This document shows positions 1 through 9,230 of a stretch of DNA of 64,000 bases, piece after piece. A program made the translations under genes and the position numbers. The stretch covers positions 703,854 through 767,853 of the forward strand of contig NZ_CH724168.1 in NCBI RefSeq assembly GCF_000153285.1. Direction: 5' to 3'. Within the stretch, counting starts at the first letter, position 1. Each line of letters opens with the position of its first letter. The notes below the pieces were generated by a model. It did no database searches. It worked only from the letters and a program-made list of their open reading frames with translations, and had not been told where the DNA came from. Origin of the DNA: Synechococcus sp. WH 7805. Lineage in GTDB: Bacteria > Cyanobacteriota > Cyanobacteriia > PCC-6307 > Cyanobiaceae.

Positions 1-1172
1 ACCTTGGAACCCACATAAAGAGTGTCCCCGATCGAAAACATGCCTGGATTATTGAGACCGATCACATCCCCGGGATAGGCGTCCTCCACCACAGCACGAT
101 CCTGACCAAAGAGCTTCTGGGGCCGGGAGAGACGAATGGTTCGGCCTGTTCGCGCGTGGCGGACGGTCATGTCCTTCTCAAACCTGCCGCTGCACACCCG
201 CACGAAAGCCACACGATCGCGATGGCGTGGATCCATGTTGGCCTGAAGCTTGAACACGAAGCCACTGAAATCTGGGCTCAATGGATCAACAGGCCCGTCA
301 TGACCGAGTCGAGCCACTGGTTTCTGCGCCATCTCCAGAAAGGCGTTGAGGAAAGGACGCACACCGAAATTGGTCATCGCTGATCCGAAGAACACCGGCG
401 TGAGCTCACCGGCATGCACCAGCTCGAGGTCGAGCTCCGCTCCGGCAGCGTCCAAAAGATCCATCTCCTCAACCGCCTGATCCAGGAGGTCGGACTCCAC
501 CAGATCCAGAAGTTCTGGATCATCCAGAGACAGATGACGTTCTTCTGACTGCTTGCCGCGTTCAGCACGACTGAACAACACCACCTCACGGGTCCGCCGG
601 TCGATCACACCTCGAAACTGCTCGCCACTGCCGATTGGCCAGTTGACAGCCCAGGGCGTCAATTCCAGTTCAGCTTCGATTTCATCGAGAAGCGCCAGAG
701 GCTCGCGCCCTGGTCGATCCATTTTGTTGATGAAGGTAAAGATCGGGATCTGCCGCATTCGGCAGACCTCAAAAAGCTTGCGCGTCTGAGGCTCCAATCC
801 CTTGGCCGCATCCTCAAGCATCACGGCATTGTCAGCCGCCGCCAGTGTCCGGTAGGTGTCCTCTGAAAAATCCTGGTGTCCGGGAGTATCGAGCAGGTTG
901 ATGGTGTTGCCCGTGTAGTCGAACTGCAGCACCGTTGAAGTGATCGAAATCCCCCGCTGCTTCTCCAACTCCATCCAGTCGGAGGTCACCTTGCGCTGCT
1001 CTCCCCGGGCCTTGACGGCTCCAGCCTGCTGGATGGCACCGCCGTACAAGAGCAGTTTTTCTGTGAGGGTGGTCTTGCCCGCGTCTGGATGGGAAATGAT
1101 CGCAAAATTTCTGCGGCGTGCCACCGCCTCCAACAGTTCGCTGTTGTCTTGTGGACCTGATTCCGTGCTCAT
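1..1172 (-). CDS. prfC: peptide chain release factor 3 (partial, C-terminus beyond window)
   Basis: GTPase that recycles RF1/RF2 from the ribosome after termination. Translating the minus strand from ATG at 1172 gives an N-terminus with the G1 loop HPDAGKTT at about residues 29-36, then DTPGH (G3) and NKMD (G4), the order expected in translational GTPases, and the text reads as RF3 rather than EF-G. About 390 residues are inside the window; the remainder lies before base 1. The start ATG overlaps the stop of the upstream methyltransferase gene by four bases (ATGA), so the two are probably co-transcribed and translationally coupled. No stop or frameshift is visible in the part present. Confidence 0.93.
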   Translation of the reverse strand, partial: MSTESGPQDNSELLEAVARRRNFAIISHPDAGKTTLTEKLLLYGGAIQQAGAVKARGEQRKVTSDWMELEKQRGISITSTVLQFDYTGNTINLLDTPGHQDFSEDTYRTLAAADNAVMLEDAAKGLEPQTRKLFEVCRMRQIPIFTFINKMDRPGREPLALLDEIEAELELTPWAVNWPIGSGEQFRGVIDRRTREVVLFSRAERGKQSEERHLSLDDPELLDLVESDLLDQAVEEMDLLDAAGAELDLELVHAGELTPVFFGSAMTNFGVRPFLNAFLEMAQKPVARLGHDGPVDPLSPDFSGFVFKLQANMDPRHRDRVAFVRVCSGRFEKDMTVRHARTGRTIRLSRPQKLFGQDRAVVEDAYPGDVIGLNNPGMFSIGDTLYVGSK

Positions 1173-1882
1173 GCGCTGGGCTGATCGAGACCAGCCTGAC
1201 AGCCCGTGATCCAGCCACTGATTTCGAGATAGCGATCCTCAAGTTCTCGAACCTGGAGGTGATCGAGTTGGGCGTCCCGCAGTTGCTCTTTCACCTCCTC
1301 GACCGTGAAAGCTGCGTGAAGAGAAGCCCGATAGTCCCTCTGAAGTAACTCCGGAGCATCAGCCGTGTAGCACTCACAGAGCTGATCCAGCTCAGATGAA
1401 CTGGACGGTCGCCTTAAGTCCCGATGCAGAACCAGACAGTGGCTACCGGCGAGGAGACGAAGGCATCCCCAGAGTTTCTGAGGATCATGTAAGTGATGCA
1501 GGAGGCTATTGCTCACAATCAAAGACGCCTGGGATGAGGGCGCATGCCAGGGGAGCGGAGCGACGACGTATTGGAGCCGATCACTGGGGATACTATTTTG
1601 CCGGCGGCGGTCCTCCGCCTCAAGGATCATCTGTTCGGCGGCATCCACACCGACAACAGTGCAACGCGGCCAGCGCCGGGCCAGACGTTCACTGATGTTG
1701 CCGGGACCGCAACCAAGATCAATCAGGCAGTCGCCATGGGCAGGCCAACGATCAGCGTCCCGCAGCAACTGATCAAGGCGCTCCACCAGCGCCTGGTCAG
1801 TTGAAGCAAAATCCGCCGCCGCGTAAGCCTTCACCTGCAGTGGCTCATTCATGAGCTCCGGCTCAGGCGTCCGCTGGATCAT
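1169..1882 (-). CDS. class I SAM-dependent methyltransferase
   Basis: A methyltransferase of about 237 residues with the SAM-binding motif [11 protein letters not shown] near residue 53, an acidic end of strand 2 ([10 protein letters not shown]) and a motif IV-like segment [12 protein letters not shown], the layout of the Methyltransf_11/25 type. The substrate cannot be read from sequence; small-molecule or tRNA/protein targets are all possible. The first ATG (1882) gives [10 protein letters not shown]; a second ATG at 1852 (MNEPLQ) is an equally good start. The gene ends inside the prfC start codon, indicating a two-gene operon. Certain as a gene and as a methyltransferase; specific role unknown. 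Confidence 0.85.
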   Translation of the reverse strand: MIQRTPEPELMNEPLQVKAYAAADFASTDQALVERLDQLLRDADRWPAHGDCLIDLGCGPGNISERLARRWPRCTVVGVDAAEQMILEAEDRRRQNSIPSDRLQYVVAPLPWHAPSSQASLIVSNSLLHHLHDPQKLWGCLRLLAGSHCLVLHRDLRRPSSSSELDQLCECYTADAPELLQRDYRASLHAAFTVEEVKEQLRDAQLDHLQVRELEDRYLEISGWITGCQAGLDQPSA

Positions 1883-2039
1883 CGGGTCGAGTCAGTGGAC
1901 TTCAATTCCAAAGTCTGACTTCAAAAGGGACGCGCGATGGCCGACGCGCTCAGAAACCGAAAGGATGCATCGATGAGGGTGAATGCAGCCACCGCTACCA
2001 AGGCAGACACAACGCCGAGTTGAACACTGCAGGTGGTGC

Positions 2040-2081
2040 TGGCACACCCTTGCTGGCCCCATCGCTGGCGTTAGGGTGCCA
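2040..2081 (+). promoter_or_regulatory. stem-loop in the nrdJ leader
   Basis: TGGCACACCCT at 2040-2050 can pair with AGGGTGCCA at 2073-2081, with one bulged base, leaving a GC-rich loop; the right arm ends three bases before the ATG chosen for nrdJ. It could influence translation initiation. No cobalamin-riboswitch B12 box is recognisable here. The pairing is visible; any function is speculation. Confidence 0.25.
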
Positions 2082-2084
2082 GTA

Positions 2085-4436
2085 ATGATCCCAAGCCCTG
2101 TGACCCTGACTCCAACCCGCAGCGTCAGCTCGGACACCAATGCAACGCTGCCTGGGAATGGCGATTTCCCAGCGACCGCCCCCGCCGCCAATCCCGTCTT
2201 TTACCGGACCTACAGCCGTCGCAGCAGCGTGGGACGGGAAAGCTGGACGCAGGTCGGCGCACGCAACCTTGGCGGACTGGAGAAGCTCGGCAGCCTCACG
2301 TCCGAGGAAATGGAGTTGATGGCTCGGATGCAAGCCGAGAAGAAAGCACTCCCATCCGGACGATGGCTTTGGATCGGTGGCACACCGTGGATCGAGCAGC
2401 AGGAAAATTTCTCCGGTGCTTACAACTGCACCTCCACCAACCTTGTGGATTGGGAAGCCTTTGGTCTGATGATGGATCTGGCGATGATGGGCTGTGGTAC
2501 TGGAGCCATCATTGAGCCCCATCTGATCGAGCGTCTGCCGATGGTCAGTAACCCGATTGAGATCCTTTCGGTGTCTGACATCGGTGTCACCCCCGCTGGA
2601 GAGCGTCAAGAGCAGACCAGCCACACCATCAGCAATGACTTGGTCTCCATCAAGGTCGGAGACACCCGACGCGGCTGGGTGGACAGTTACCAACTTCTGC
2701 TGGAACTCAGCAGTGATGCTCGGTTTGCTGGCAGAACCGTCAAGGTTGAGGTTGATCTCTCTGATGTCCGCCCGGTCGGCGAAACCCTTAAGGGCTTCGG
2801 CGGGATGGCCAATCCAGTGAAGCTCAAAGATCTGTATGGGAGGGTTGCACGTCTTCTCGGCAAAGCGATCGGCCGCAAGCTCACCTCCGTGGAGTGCTGC
2901 TTGCTCATCGACGAAGCCGCCGTCACCATCGTGGCGGGCAACATCCGTCGCAGTGCTGGCATGCGCCAGTTCGCCTCTGACGACTCCAGCGCAGCCGGTG
3001 CCAAGGACAATCTCTGGCAACAGGATGACGAGGGCAACTGGCGCATCGATCCTGAACGGGATGCTCTGCGCATGGCCAATCACACTCGCGTTTATCACAC
3101 GCGTCCGACTCGCGACGTGCTCCTTGAAGCTGTCACCCGCCAATTCCACAGTGGTGAGGGTGCCATTCAGTTCGCGCCTGAGGCGATCGCGCGTTCAAAC
3201 GCCGATCTCCTCAACACACCGGAACTGCGCCGGGAGTTCATCGAGATCTACTGCGATCAAGGCCGGGACGAGGCCGGCCGCTGGCTCGATCTCAACCACG
3301 GGCCCATGGATGTGGCCGAACTGGAGCACCGTCTTGGCCGTTACGGCCTCAACCCCTGCGGCGAAATTCTCGGTGCCGATTTCCACTGCAACCTGGCGGA
3401 GATCCACCTCAACCAGATCGACCCCAGCGATGACGAGGGCCAACGCGATGCCTTCCGCGCGGGTGCGCTGTCAGTGGCCTGCCTGCTCAACCATCAATTT
3501 GAAGTGGAGCGCTACCGCCAGAGTCGTGCCTGGGATCCGATTGTGGGCGTGAGCTTCACCGGCCTGTTCGACTTCTTCGTGCATGCCTTCGGCACCCCCT
3601 GGCTGCAGTGGTGGGAAGCCGGACGACCCAACACCGAGGAAGGCCAGGAGTTCAAACGGCGTGAAGCGGAGTACCTGAGCCGCTGGAAAGCCACGGTGAA
3701 TGAGGCCGTGTGGGAGTACTGCGACCGCCATGGCTTGCGTCGCCCCAACCGTTGCACCACCGTGCAACCCGCAGGCACCAAGAGCCTGCTCACTGGCGCG
3801 GCACCAGGCTGGCACCCCCCCAAGGCCCAGCGTTTCATCCGCCGCATCACCTTCCGCAAGAACGACCCCGTTGCCATGGCGTGCATGGACTACGGCTACA
3901 CCGTTGTGCCATCGCAATCCGACAAGGACGAGCAGGGTCGACTTCTCGATGATCCATTTGATCCGCGCTGCACTGAATGGTTGGTGGAAATCCCCACGGA
4001 AGTGAGCTGGGCCAATCTTCCCGGGGCTGATGCCGTGGACATCAACGCGTTCTCGGCAATGGCGCAGTTCGACTTCTACATGCAGGTTCAGACGCATTAC
4101 ACCGCGCACAACACCTCGGCAACCATCGAGTTCCGCGAGCACGAGATTGAAACACTCACCGATGCTCTTCACAAGACCATCGAAAACGGCGACGGCTACA
4201 TCTCAGCAGCCCTGCTGGCCCGTTTCGACGCTAATGCCACGTTCCCGAGGCTCCCTTTTGAGCCCATTGATGCCGACACCTATGAACGCATGCAGAACGA
4301 GGTGATCCAGCGCCGCGTGAGCGCGGACTTCTTCGAAGCCCTCCAGCGTTACGACATGGGAGAGATCAGCGAGGCGGGTCCTGCAGGCTGCGATTCCGAT
4401 AAATGCCTGCTGCCTCTGGCCAAGCCGAACTCCTGA
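2085..4436 (+). CDS. nrdJ: adenosylcobalamin-dependent (class II) ribonucleotide reductase
   Basis: Reduces ribonucleotides to deoxyribonucleotides in the cytosol using adenosylcobalamin to form the thiyl radical. The 783-residue product has the active-site region around SGAYNCTSTN (about residue 113), the MMGCGTGAI segment, the conserved NPCGEI motif near residue 422, and a C-terminal cysteine pair CDSDKC (about residue 769) typical of the re-reducing tail. The sequence is monomeric-type (about 700-800 residues) and has no intein, although cyanobacterial class II enzymes often carry one. The reading frame is open upstream to 1983, but ATG 2085 is preferred because the extra 34 residues look like non-coding sequence. 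A strong terminator follows. Confidence 0.95.
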   Translation: MIPSPVTLTPTRSVSSDTNATLPGNGDFPATAPAANPVFYRTYSRRSSVGRESWTQVGARNLGGLEKLGSLTSEEMELMARMQAEKKALPSGRWLWIGGTPWIEQQENFSGAYNCTSTNLVDWEAFGLMMDLAMMGCGTGAIIEPHLIERLPMVSNPIEILSVSDIGVTPAGERQEQTSHTISNDLVSIKVGDTRRGWVDSYQLLLELSSDARFAGRTVKVEVDLSDVRPVGETLKGFGGMANPVKLKDLYGRVARLLGKAIGRKLTSVECCLLIDEAAVTIVAGNIRRSAGMRQFASDDSSAAGAKDNLWQQDDEGNWRIDPERDALRMANHTRVYHTRPTRDVLLEAVTRQFHSGEGAIQFAPEAIARSNADLLNTPELRREFIEIYCDQGRDEAGRWLDLNHGPMDVAELEHRLGRYGLNPCGEILGADFHCNLAEIHLNQIDPSDDEGQRDAFRAGALSVACLLNHQFEVERYRQSRAWDPIVGVSFTGLFDFFVHAFGTPWLQWWEAGRPNTEEGQEFKRREAEYLSRWKATVNEAVWEYCDRHGLRRPNRCTTVQPAGTKSLLTGAAPGWHPPKAQRFIRRITFRKNDPVAMACMDYGYTVVPSQSDKDEQGRLLDDPFDPRCTEWLVEIPTEVSWANLPGADAVDINAFSAMAQFDFYMQVQTHYTAHNTSATIEFREHEIETLTDALHKTIENGDGYISAALLARFDANATFPRLPFEPIDADTYERMQNEVIQRRVSADFFEALQRYDMGEISEAGPAGCDSDKCLLPLAKPNS

Positions 4437-4445
4437 CCACAATGG

Positions 4446-4471
4446 AGGAGTCCCTGCAGAGGGACTCCTTT
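4446..4471 (+). terminator. rho-independent terminator after nrdJ
   Basis: A perfect 10-bp inverted repeat (AGGAGTCCCT / AGGGACTCCT) with a GCAG loop begins nine bases after the nrdJ stop and is followed by a short TTT run. The stem is strong and the U-tract short; it separates nrdJ from the tRNA-Ser gene. Confidence 0.75.
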
Positions 4472-4507
4472 AAGATGGGTTTTCAACCTTCAGTGAGGGT
4501 TGTGTCA

Positions 4508-4592
4508 GGAGAGGTGGTCGAGTGGTTGATGGCTCTGGTCTTGAAAACCAGCGATGTGAAAGCATCCGTGGGTTCGAATCCCACCCTCTCCG
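4508..4592 (+). tRNA. tRNA-Ser (UGA)
   Basis: An 85-nt class II tRNA. The acceptor arm GGAGAGG pairs with CCTCTCC, the anticodon stem CTGGT/ACCAG encloses loop CTTGAAA giving anticodon TGA, a long variable arm follows, and GGTTCGAATCC is the T arm. Discriminator G; CCA is not encoded. A T-rich run (TTCTTTTT) lies directly after the 3' end. Confidence 0.97.
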
Positions 4593-4617
4593 TTCTTTTT
4601 CACAGTAGTTCCAACGC

Positions 4618-4758
4618 ATGACTGTGAACCGCCTGATACTGGCCTTTGGATCCATCATTGGACTGATCGCCATCGTGGCTTGGGTCGGCGAACTGGATGT
4701 GGTGTTGTTCGAAGCCGTGCCGAACGAGCAGCCAGCAAACACTCAACAAAAAAACTGA
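4618..4758 (+). CDS. 46-residue single-pass membrane peptide
   Basis: A short open frame from ATG 4618 to TGA 4758. The product starts with MTVNRLILAFGSIIGLIAIV, a hydrophobic segment that reads as one membrane helix (about residues 5-24), followed by a polar tail rich in N, Q and E ending in NTQQKN. It lies 25 bases after tRNA-Ser and may be co-transcribed with it. The composition and clean hydrophobic/polar split argue for a real protein, but I recognise no family and see no strong ribosome-binding site. Confidence 0.45.
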   Translation: MTVNRLILAFGSIIGLIAIVAWVGELDVVLFEAVPNEQPANTQQKN

Positions 4759-4929
4759 GAATCAGAGCAAAGAGAACATATTTCTCTCGCGATTAATGAC
4801 GCTTCCAACGCAAACATCCATCGAACCAATCCACCTAAAATACACCTTAAATCACATCAATTTGCATCCAATGTAGATTCATTCAAGCTCCTCCACAGTC
4901 ACTACAGAACTAACTATTGGTGATCGCCT
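4759..4929. other. AT-rich intergenic region, no gene seen
   Basis: This 171-base stretch is clearly more AT-rich than its surroundings and lies between the membrane peptide gene and the 3' end of the small minus-strand gene. No convincing open frame, tRNA or strong hairpin was seen. It probably holds the 3' UTR of both flanking genes. Confidence 0.4.
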
Positions 4930-5175
4930 CTAACTGCCAATTGTGATCGGCGCTTCTTTGTTTTTCCACCACACCCAGTCCCGGATGGGTGGGGTGTTGG
5001 CCAGCTGCTCGCGCGTCAGCCCAAGCCCAAGCTTTTGAGACGCACCCAATAAGACATCGAGCATTTCCTCTCCGTTGTTGCAGCGTGCTAAGGCCTCGTT
5101 CGTTTTTTTCGCTCCATCAAGAGCCTGAACCAACAGGGTGACCCGACGGGCCACAGGGAGGGAACGAGGATCCAT
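4930..5175 (-). CDS. small Nif11-like protein
   Basis: An 81-residue protein read from ATG 5175. The frame is open further upstream but that part is the antisense of the phosphatase gene. The sequence has leucine/alanine-rich helices with LLGASQKLGLGLTREQL about residues 42-58, resembling the 'LGF.ls.eeL' pattern of Nif11 leader-like proteins, and ends in a tryptophan-rich tail (RDWVWWKNK). Nif11-type peptides occur widely in marine picocyanobacteria, some as precursor leaders. There is no Gly-Gly cleavage site, no core peptide and no modification enzyme nearby, so a role as a natural-product precursor is unsupported. It is divergent from the phosphatase-recCBD operon, with 81 bases between the two starts. 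Confidence 0.55.
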   Translation of the reverse strand: MDPRSLPVARRVTLLVQALDGAKKTNEALARCNNGEEMLDVLLGASQKLGLGLTREQLANTPPIRDWVWWKNKEAPITIGS

Positions 5176-5256
5176 AACCAGCGACGAAAGCCGCTCACCG
5201 TAACCACGTCCACTGACAGAAGCAGGCTCAGCGGGCAGAATCTCTAGAGATTGTTC

Positions 5257-5919
5257 ATGGCAATGGCACCTCCGCCGCAACACCACTGGATCATCGGTGA
5301 TGTGCATGGGTGCCACGAAGCCCTCGTCAGGTTGCTGTCGGTTCTGCCACGCAACGATCACTTGGTGTTCTGCGGTGATGTGATCAACCGAGGTCCAGCC
5401 ATCGCCGACTGCATGAATTTGGTCTGGGAGCTGGTTTGCGAAGGACGGGCCACATGGTTGCGTGGCAACCATGAGCAGGCCTTGATCTTGGGACTCGAAA
5501 GTTCCCCCGCCATCGGCCATCCCGAACTCTTGACGATGGACACCTACCGCCAACTTGGGGACGGTCTCTCGCACCAGTGGCTGCATCGTCTTAAGCAGCT
5601 TCCTGATGTGTTTCAAGGCGATGGGTGGGTCGCCACCCACGCAGGATTTGACGACAGTGGTCGCCCCGACCTGAACATCCGTGAACCCTTTTGGGAGCAT
5701 TACAACGGGCGCTACGGGAAGGTTGTGGTGGGGCACACCCCGCGTCCGACTGTTGAGTTTCAAGGCCAGATCGTGATGATTGACACCGGCGCGGTCTTCG
5801 GAGGCCTGTTAACCGCCTATTGCCCTGAAACCGAATCGGTAGTTCAGGTGCATGGACCCAGAGCCGTGTCTGTGAGTCCAGCGCACCAACAGGAACTGGC
5901 CACAGGGCTGCCTTGCTGA
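5257..5919 (+). CDS. PPP-family metallophosphatase
   Basis: A calcineurin-like serine/threonine-type phosphatase of about 220 residues. The metal-binding signatures appear in the usual order: GDVHG (near residue 15), GDVINRG (about 40), GNHE (about 68), then a late HAG and GHTPRP. Cytosolic; the substrate could be a phosphoprotein or a dinucleotide such as Ap4A. ATG 5257 (MAMAPPPQ) is preferred; ATG 5263 and TTG 5251 are alternatives. Its stop overlaps the recC start, placing it first in the recCBD operon; whether it works with RecBCD or is merely co-transcribed cannot be told. Confidence 0.87.
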   Translation: MAMAPPPQHHWIIGDVHGCHEALVRLLSVLPRNDHLVFCGDVINRGPAIADCMNLVWELVCEGRATWLRGNHEQALILGLESSPAIGHPELLTMDTYRQLGDGLSHQWLHRLKQLPDVFQGDGWVATHAGFDDSGRPDLNIREPFWEHYNGRYGKVVVGHTPRPTVEFQGQIVMIDTGAVFGGLLTAYCPETESVVQVHGPRAVSVSPAHQQELATGLPC

Positions 5920-8900
5920 GGATCTACCGCAGCAACAGAGCGGAGCTTCTGGCTCAGCTCCTCGCCCAGGATCTCAATCTCAACCCTCCCAACCCGTTTG
6001 AACAGGTCGAGGTGGTGGTCAATACCTGGCCTACCAGCCGTTGGCTGGGGGAACGACTGGCCAGCATCAACGGAATCAGCGCTCTTGTGCGCTTCCCTTT
6101 CCCCGGGAGCCGCCTGCGCCAACTGGTGCAAGCGGTGCTGAGCACGGAGCCCCCCATTGATGATCCCTGGCGAGCCGAACGGTTGGTCTGGACGGTGCTC
6201 GCTGTGCTGCCGCAACTGATGCAGCGCAAGGAGGCTGAACCGCTCAGGCAGTGGTGGAACAGTCACCGCACAGCATCCGAGACTCTGACGCGGGAGCAGT
6301 GGTTGCTCGCCCGCCAACTGGCGGATGCGGTGGACGATTACGCGCTTTACAGACCTCAGGAACTGGCTAACTGGCTGGCTGGAGATGACGGGGGGAACCT
6401 CCCGGGCGTGCTGCGCTGGCAGCCCCTTCTCGTGCGTGCGCTCGCTGACCGGCTTCCGAGCGATCCCTTCGGCTTACAGGTTCAACGGGCCGTTGATCAC
6501 CTCCGCTTGGGGCAAGCACCGGCCACAACGCTGCCGAGGCGCCTGAGGCTGTTCGGTCTCAGCAACCTCGCCCCGGTGCAGATTGATTTGCTTCAGGCGC
6601 TGGCCGGAGTGATGCAGGTGGAGCTTTATTTGCTCACACCATGCCCGGATCTATGGGAGCGATCAGCGCGAAGACGGCGCCGACTGGGCGAGAACTGGAC
6701 CGCATCCCCAGATGGAACCTGGCTGATCGAGGCCCCGAAACTGGAAGCCATCCTCGGTCGCATGGGAGGGGAATTCCAGCTGCTGCTGGAGGGCAGTGGT
6801 GACTGCCTGCTCAGCAGCACGGACCAGGCTGATCTGTTTGCCGACCCGGTGGCGATGGCAGCCTCCGAAGGCCGGCAGGCGTCGTTGCTGGAGCAACTAC
6901 AACGACAGCTCGCAAGCCCCGAGCACGCTTCGTTACAGCTCAAGCGTTCGGATCAATCCCTGCTGTTCATGGGCTGCGCAGGCCCCTGGAGGGAGGTGCA
7001 GCTGGTGCGGGATCGCATTCTTCGCTGGATGGCCGACGATCCCACGCTTCAACCACGGGACATCCTCGTGATGACGCCTGATGTTGAGCGTTATGCCCCG
7101 CTGCTGGCCTCAGTGCTCTCTGACCAGGACGCCACCGGAGTGGATCTGCCCTGGCGCCTCACCGACCGCAGTCAGCAGAACAGCCCTGGATTGCAGCAGG
7201 CCTTCATGACCCTGCTTCAGCTCAGTGCGGAGCGTCTCACCGCCACAGGACTGGAAGCACTGATGAGCAATCCGGCCTTTCTCAGTCTTCAGGGTCTCGT
7301 AGCCCAGGAGGCGATGGACATCACCGCGGCTTTGCAACGCAGCGGCTTCCGTTGGGGACTCGATCGTGAGGAACGCCATGGCGATGACACCCACAGCCTG
7401 CGCTGGTGTCTTGATCGCTGGCTCATCGGCCTGATCCTCCCCGATGAGCCTGGCCTAGCACTTGGCACCTGTGCTCCCGCCCTCCCAGATCTGAGCCTTC
7501 AGCAGCTCGAGCGCTGGTGGCCGCTCTTGGATCAGGTTGCACGATGGATCGCTCAGTTGCGCCAAAGCGGAAGCTGCTCGGCGTGGGTGGAACGCTTGCG
7601 GCGGCTGCTCTCCGATCTCTTCGGCGACGGTGGTGCCTGGGACTGGGAACTGCAAGCAATCCAGCAATGCCTGGACTGCTGGGTGCTACAGGCTGGCCAC
7701 TGCGAACTCAACCTGGAAACCACTGTGGTGATCTCGGTTCTCGAGGAAGCACTTTCGGCCGACAGTGGCCGCTTCGGGCACCGCAGCGGTGCCATGACCG
7801 TGAGCGCCCTCGAACCAATGCGTGCCATTCCCCATCGGGTCATCGTGCTCATGGGGCTGGATGCCGCCTCCTTTCCTCGTACACGGGAACGCCCGGGATT
7901 TCATCTGCTGGAGCGGCAGCGGAGGCTTGGGGATCCAAGCAGTACGGATCAGGATCGCTACGTGCTACTCGAGGCGCTGCTCTCCTCCCGTCAGCACCTG
8001 TTGATCAGCTGGAGCAGCCGTGATGAACGACGCGGAGACACCCTGCCACCCTGTCCGCCCGTGCAGCAGTGGCTCAGCCTGCTGCGACAGGAGCTCAGCG
8101 AGGAGGCGATGGCTCAGGTGTTGATCGAACCACCGGCCAACCCTCTGGACGCAGCCAACTTCATCCCTGCCAAAACTGACGCGTTGAGCTGTGATCGTCG
8201 CCTGCTTCAGGCCAGGCAGTGCCTCGATGATCCGCAACGCCCGGCCCCAGGCCATGCCCCCCTCGGTCTCGCCCTGCCCATTCACTGGACCCTGGAAGCG
8301 AAACCCGCGGCAGCGCAGGCCAACACTCTGAACAGCGACCAAGTGGAACAGCTGGAACGCTGGCTGCAAGCTCCCCAACGGGCCTGGCTCCGGCAGCGGG
8401 GCATCGAAGCTGGGGAGTGGTGTGATGCCGTTGAAGATCGATCACCGCTGGCCCTACCCGAACGCGCCCTTCGCGCCTTGATGACAGAGCGCCTGCATGA
8501 TGAACTCGATGGGCTCACGAGAGACCCTGAGGCCCGGTGGGACACCTCCAAGTCCGGAGACTGGTTGCAATGGAGCTGCGGCCGAGGGCTGCTACCGCCC
8601 GGGGCTGGGGCGGCGCTGGACGACAGCCGCCTGGAACAGCGCTGGCAAAACCTACAAACCGCCCTGTTCAGCCTCGGAACCCTGCAGCAGCCTCCGCGAT
8701 GGCAGAAGCTCGCGATTCCGCCACTGCCAGTGGCGGGAGAAACCGCTGTGATGATCAGCACCTCCAAGCTTCAGGCCCGCACCGTGCTGGAGGGCTGGTT
8801 CAAACACCTTCTCAACCAGCGGGAGGGCCGAGGCTCTCCGACCGTGGTGATTTGCCGCGGTGATAGCAGCAGCAAAGCCGAGACGTTCTCCGTCGCCATG

Positions 8901-9230
8901 CGCTGGATGCCGATGGAGCCGCAGCAGGCTGATGGATTGCTCAGCGACCTGTTTGCACTGGCTGATGAGGGGCTCCGGATCTGCTGGCCGATCCCCCCGG
9001 AAAGCGGACTGGCCAGGGCGATCACCCTGGCCAAAGGGAGAGACGTTGCCGACCGCGCCTTCAGCACCTGCTGGCATGGCGGGATCAAGCGTTGGGCCGA
9101 ACGGGATCGAGGTGATCTCCAGGCCTGTTTCGGTGACGGTTGTGATGCGGACTATCTCCTCAACAGCCCCGGGTTCGACAGCGCCTTCGACAGCCTGTAT
9201 GCCCCGCTTCTCGAGGCCAGAAGCCAATGA
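5913..9230 (+). CDS. recC: exodeoxyribonuclease V gamma subunit RecC
   Basis: Subunit of the RecBCD helicase-nuclease that processes double-strand ends and, in known systems, recognises Chi. The 1105-residue product starts at TTG 5913 with LRIYRSNRAELLAQLL, the characteristic RecC N-terminus, and continues with WPTSRWLGERLA and PFPGSRLRQLV, then a helicase-like fold without Walker motifs (e.g. RDILVMTPDVERYAPLL near residue 388, and VSALEPMRAIPHRVIVLMGLD near 630). Length is close to the E. coli protein. It overlaps the upstream phosphatase by seven bases and recB by four bases (ATGA), so translation is coupled. Its Chi sequence cannot be deduced from the window. Confidence 0.93.
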   Translation: MLRIYRSNRAELLAQLLAQDLNLNPPNPFEQVEVVVNTWPTSRWLGERLASINGISALVRFPFPGSRLRQLVQAVLSTEPPIDDPWRAERLVWTVLAVLPQLMQRKEAEPLRQWWNSHRTASETLTREQWLLARQLADAVDDYALYRPQELANWLAGDDGGNLPGVLRWQPLLVRALADRLPSDPFGLQVQRAVDHLRLGQAPATTLPRRLRLFGLSNLAPVQIDLLQALAGVMQVELYLLTPCPDLWERSARRRRRLGENWTASPDGTWLIEAPKLEAILGRMGGEFQLLLEGSGDCLLSSTDQADLFADPVAMAASEGRQASLLEQLQRQLASPEHASLQLKRSDQSLLFMGCAGPWREVQLVRDRILRWMADDPTLQPRDILVMTPDVERYAPLLASVLSDQDATGVDLPWRLTDRSQQNSPGLQQAFMTLLQLSAERLTATGLEALMSNPAFLSLQGLVAQEAMDITAALQRSGFRWGLDREERHGDDTHSLRWCLDRWLIGLILPDEPGLALGTCAPALPDLSLQQLERWWPLLDQVARWIAQLRQSGSCSAWVERLRRLLSDLFGDGGAWDWELQAIQQCLDCWVLQAGHCELNLETTVVISVLEEALSADSGRFGHRSGAMTVSALEPMRAIPHRVIVLMGLDAASFPRTRERPGFHLLERQRRLGDPSSTDQDRYVLLEALLSSRQHLLISWSSRDERRGDTLPPCPPVQQWLSLLRQELSEEAMAQVLIEPPANPLDAANFIPAKTDALSCDRRLLQARQCLDDPQRPAPGHAPLGLALPIHWTLEAKPAAAQANTLNSDQVEQLERWLQAPQRAWLRQRGIEAGEWCDAVEDRSPLALPERALRALMTERLHDELDGLTRDPEARWDTSKSGDWLQWSCGRGLLPPGAGAALDDSRLEQRWQNLQTALFSLGTLQQPPRWQKLAIPPLPVAGETAVMISTSKLQARTVLEGWFKHLLNQREGRGSPTVVICRGDSSSKAETFSVAMRWMPMEPQQADGLLSDLFALADEGLRICWPIPPESGLARAITLAKGRDVADRAFSTCWHGGIKRWAERDRGDLQACFGDGCDADYLLNSPGFDSAFDSLYAPLLEARSQ

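Noticed and set aside
1883-2084. Cobalamin riboswitch before the B12-dependent nrdJ
   Set aside because: No B12-box-like sequence or multi-helix pattern could be seen; only one local hairpin.
1892-3149. Long minus-strand frames opposite nrdJ (99, 384 and 130 residues)
   Set aside because: They are antisense to a well-conserved gene, have odd composition and no recognisable motifs; GC-rich codon bias opens such frames.
3300-3420. Intein insertion at the NPCGEI motif of nrdJ
   Set aside because: The motif and flanks are continuous and the protein has normal length; no intein blocks are present.
4759-4929. Insertion or foreign DNA because of high AT content
   Set aside because: Short, without genes or flanking repeats; ordinary intergenic sequence explains it.
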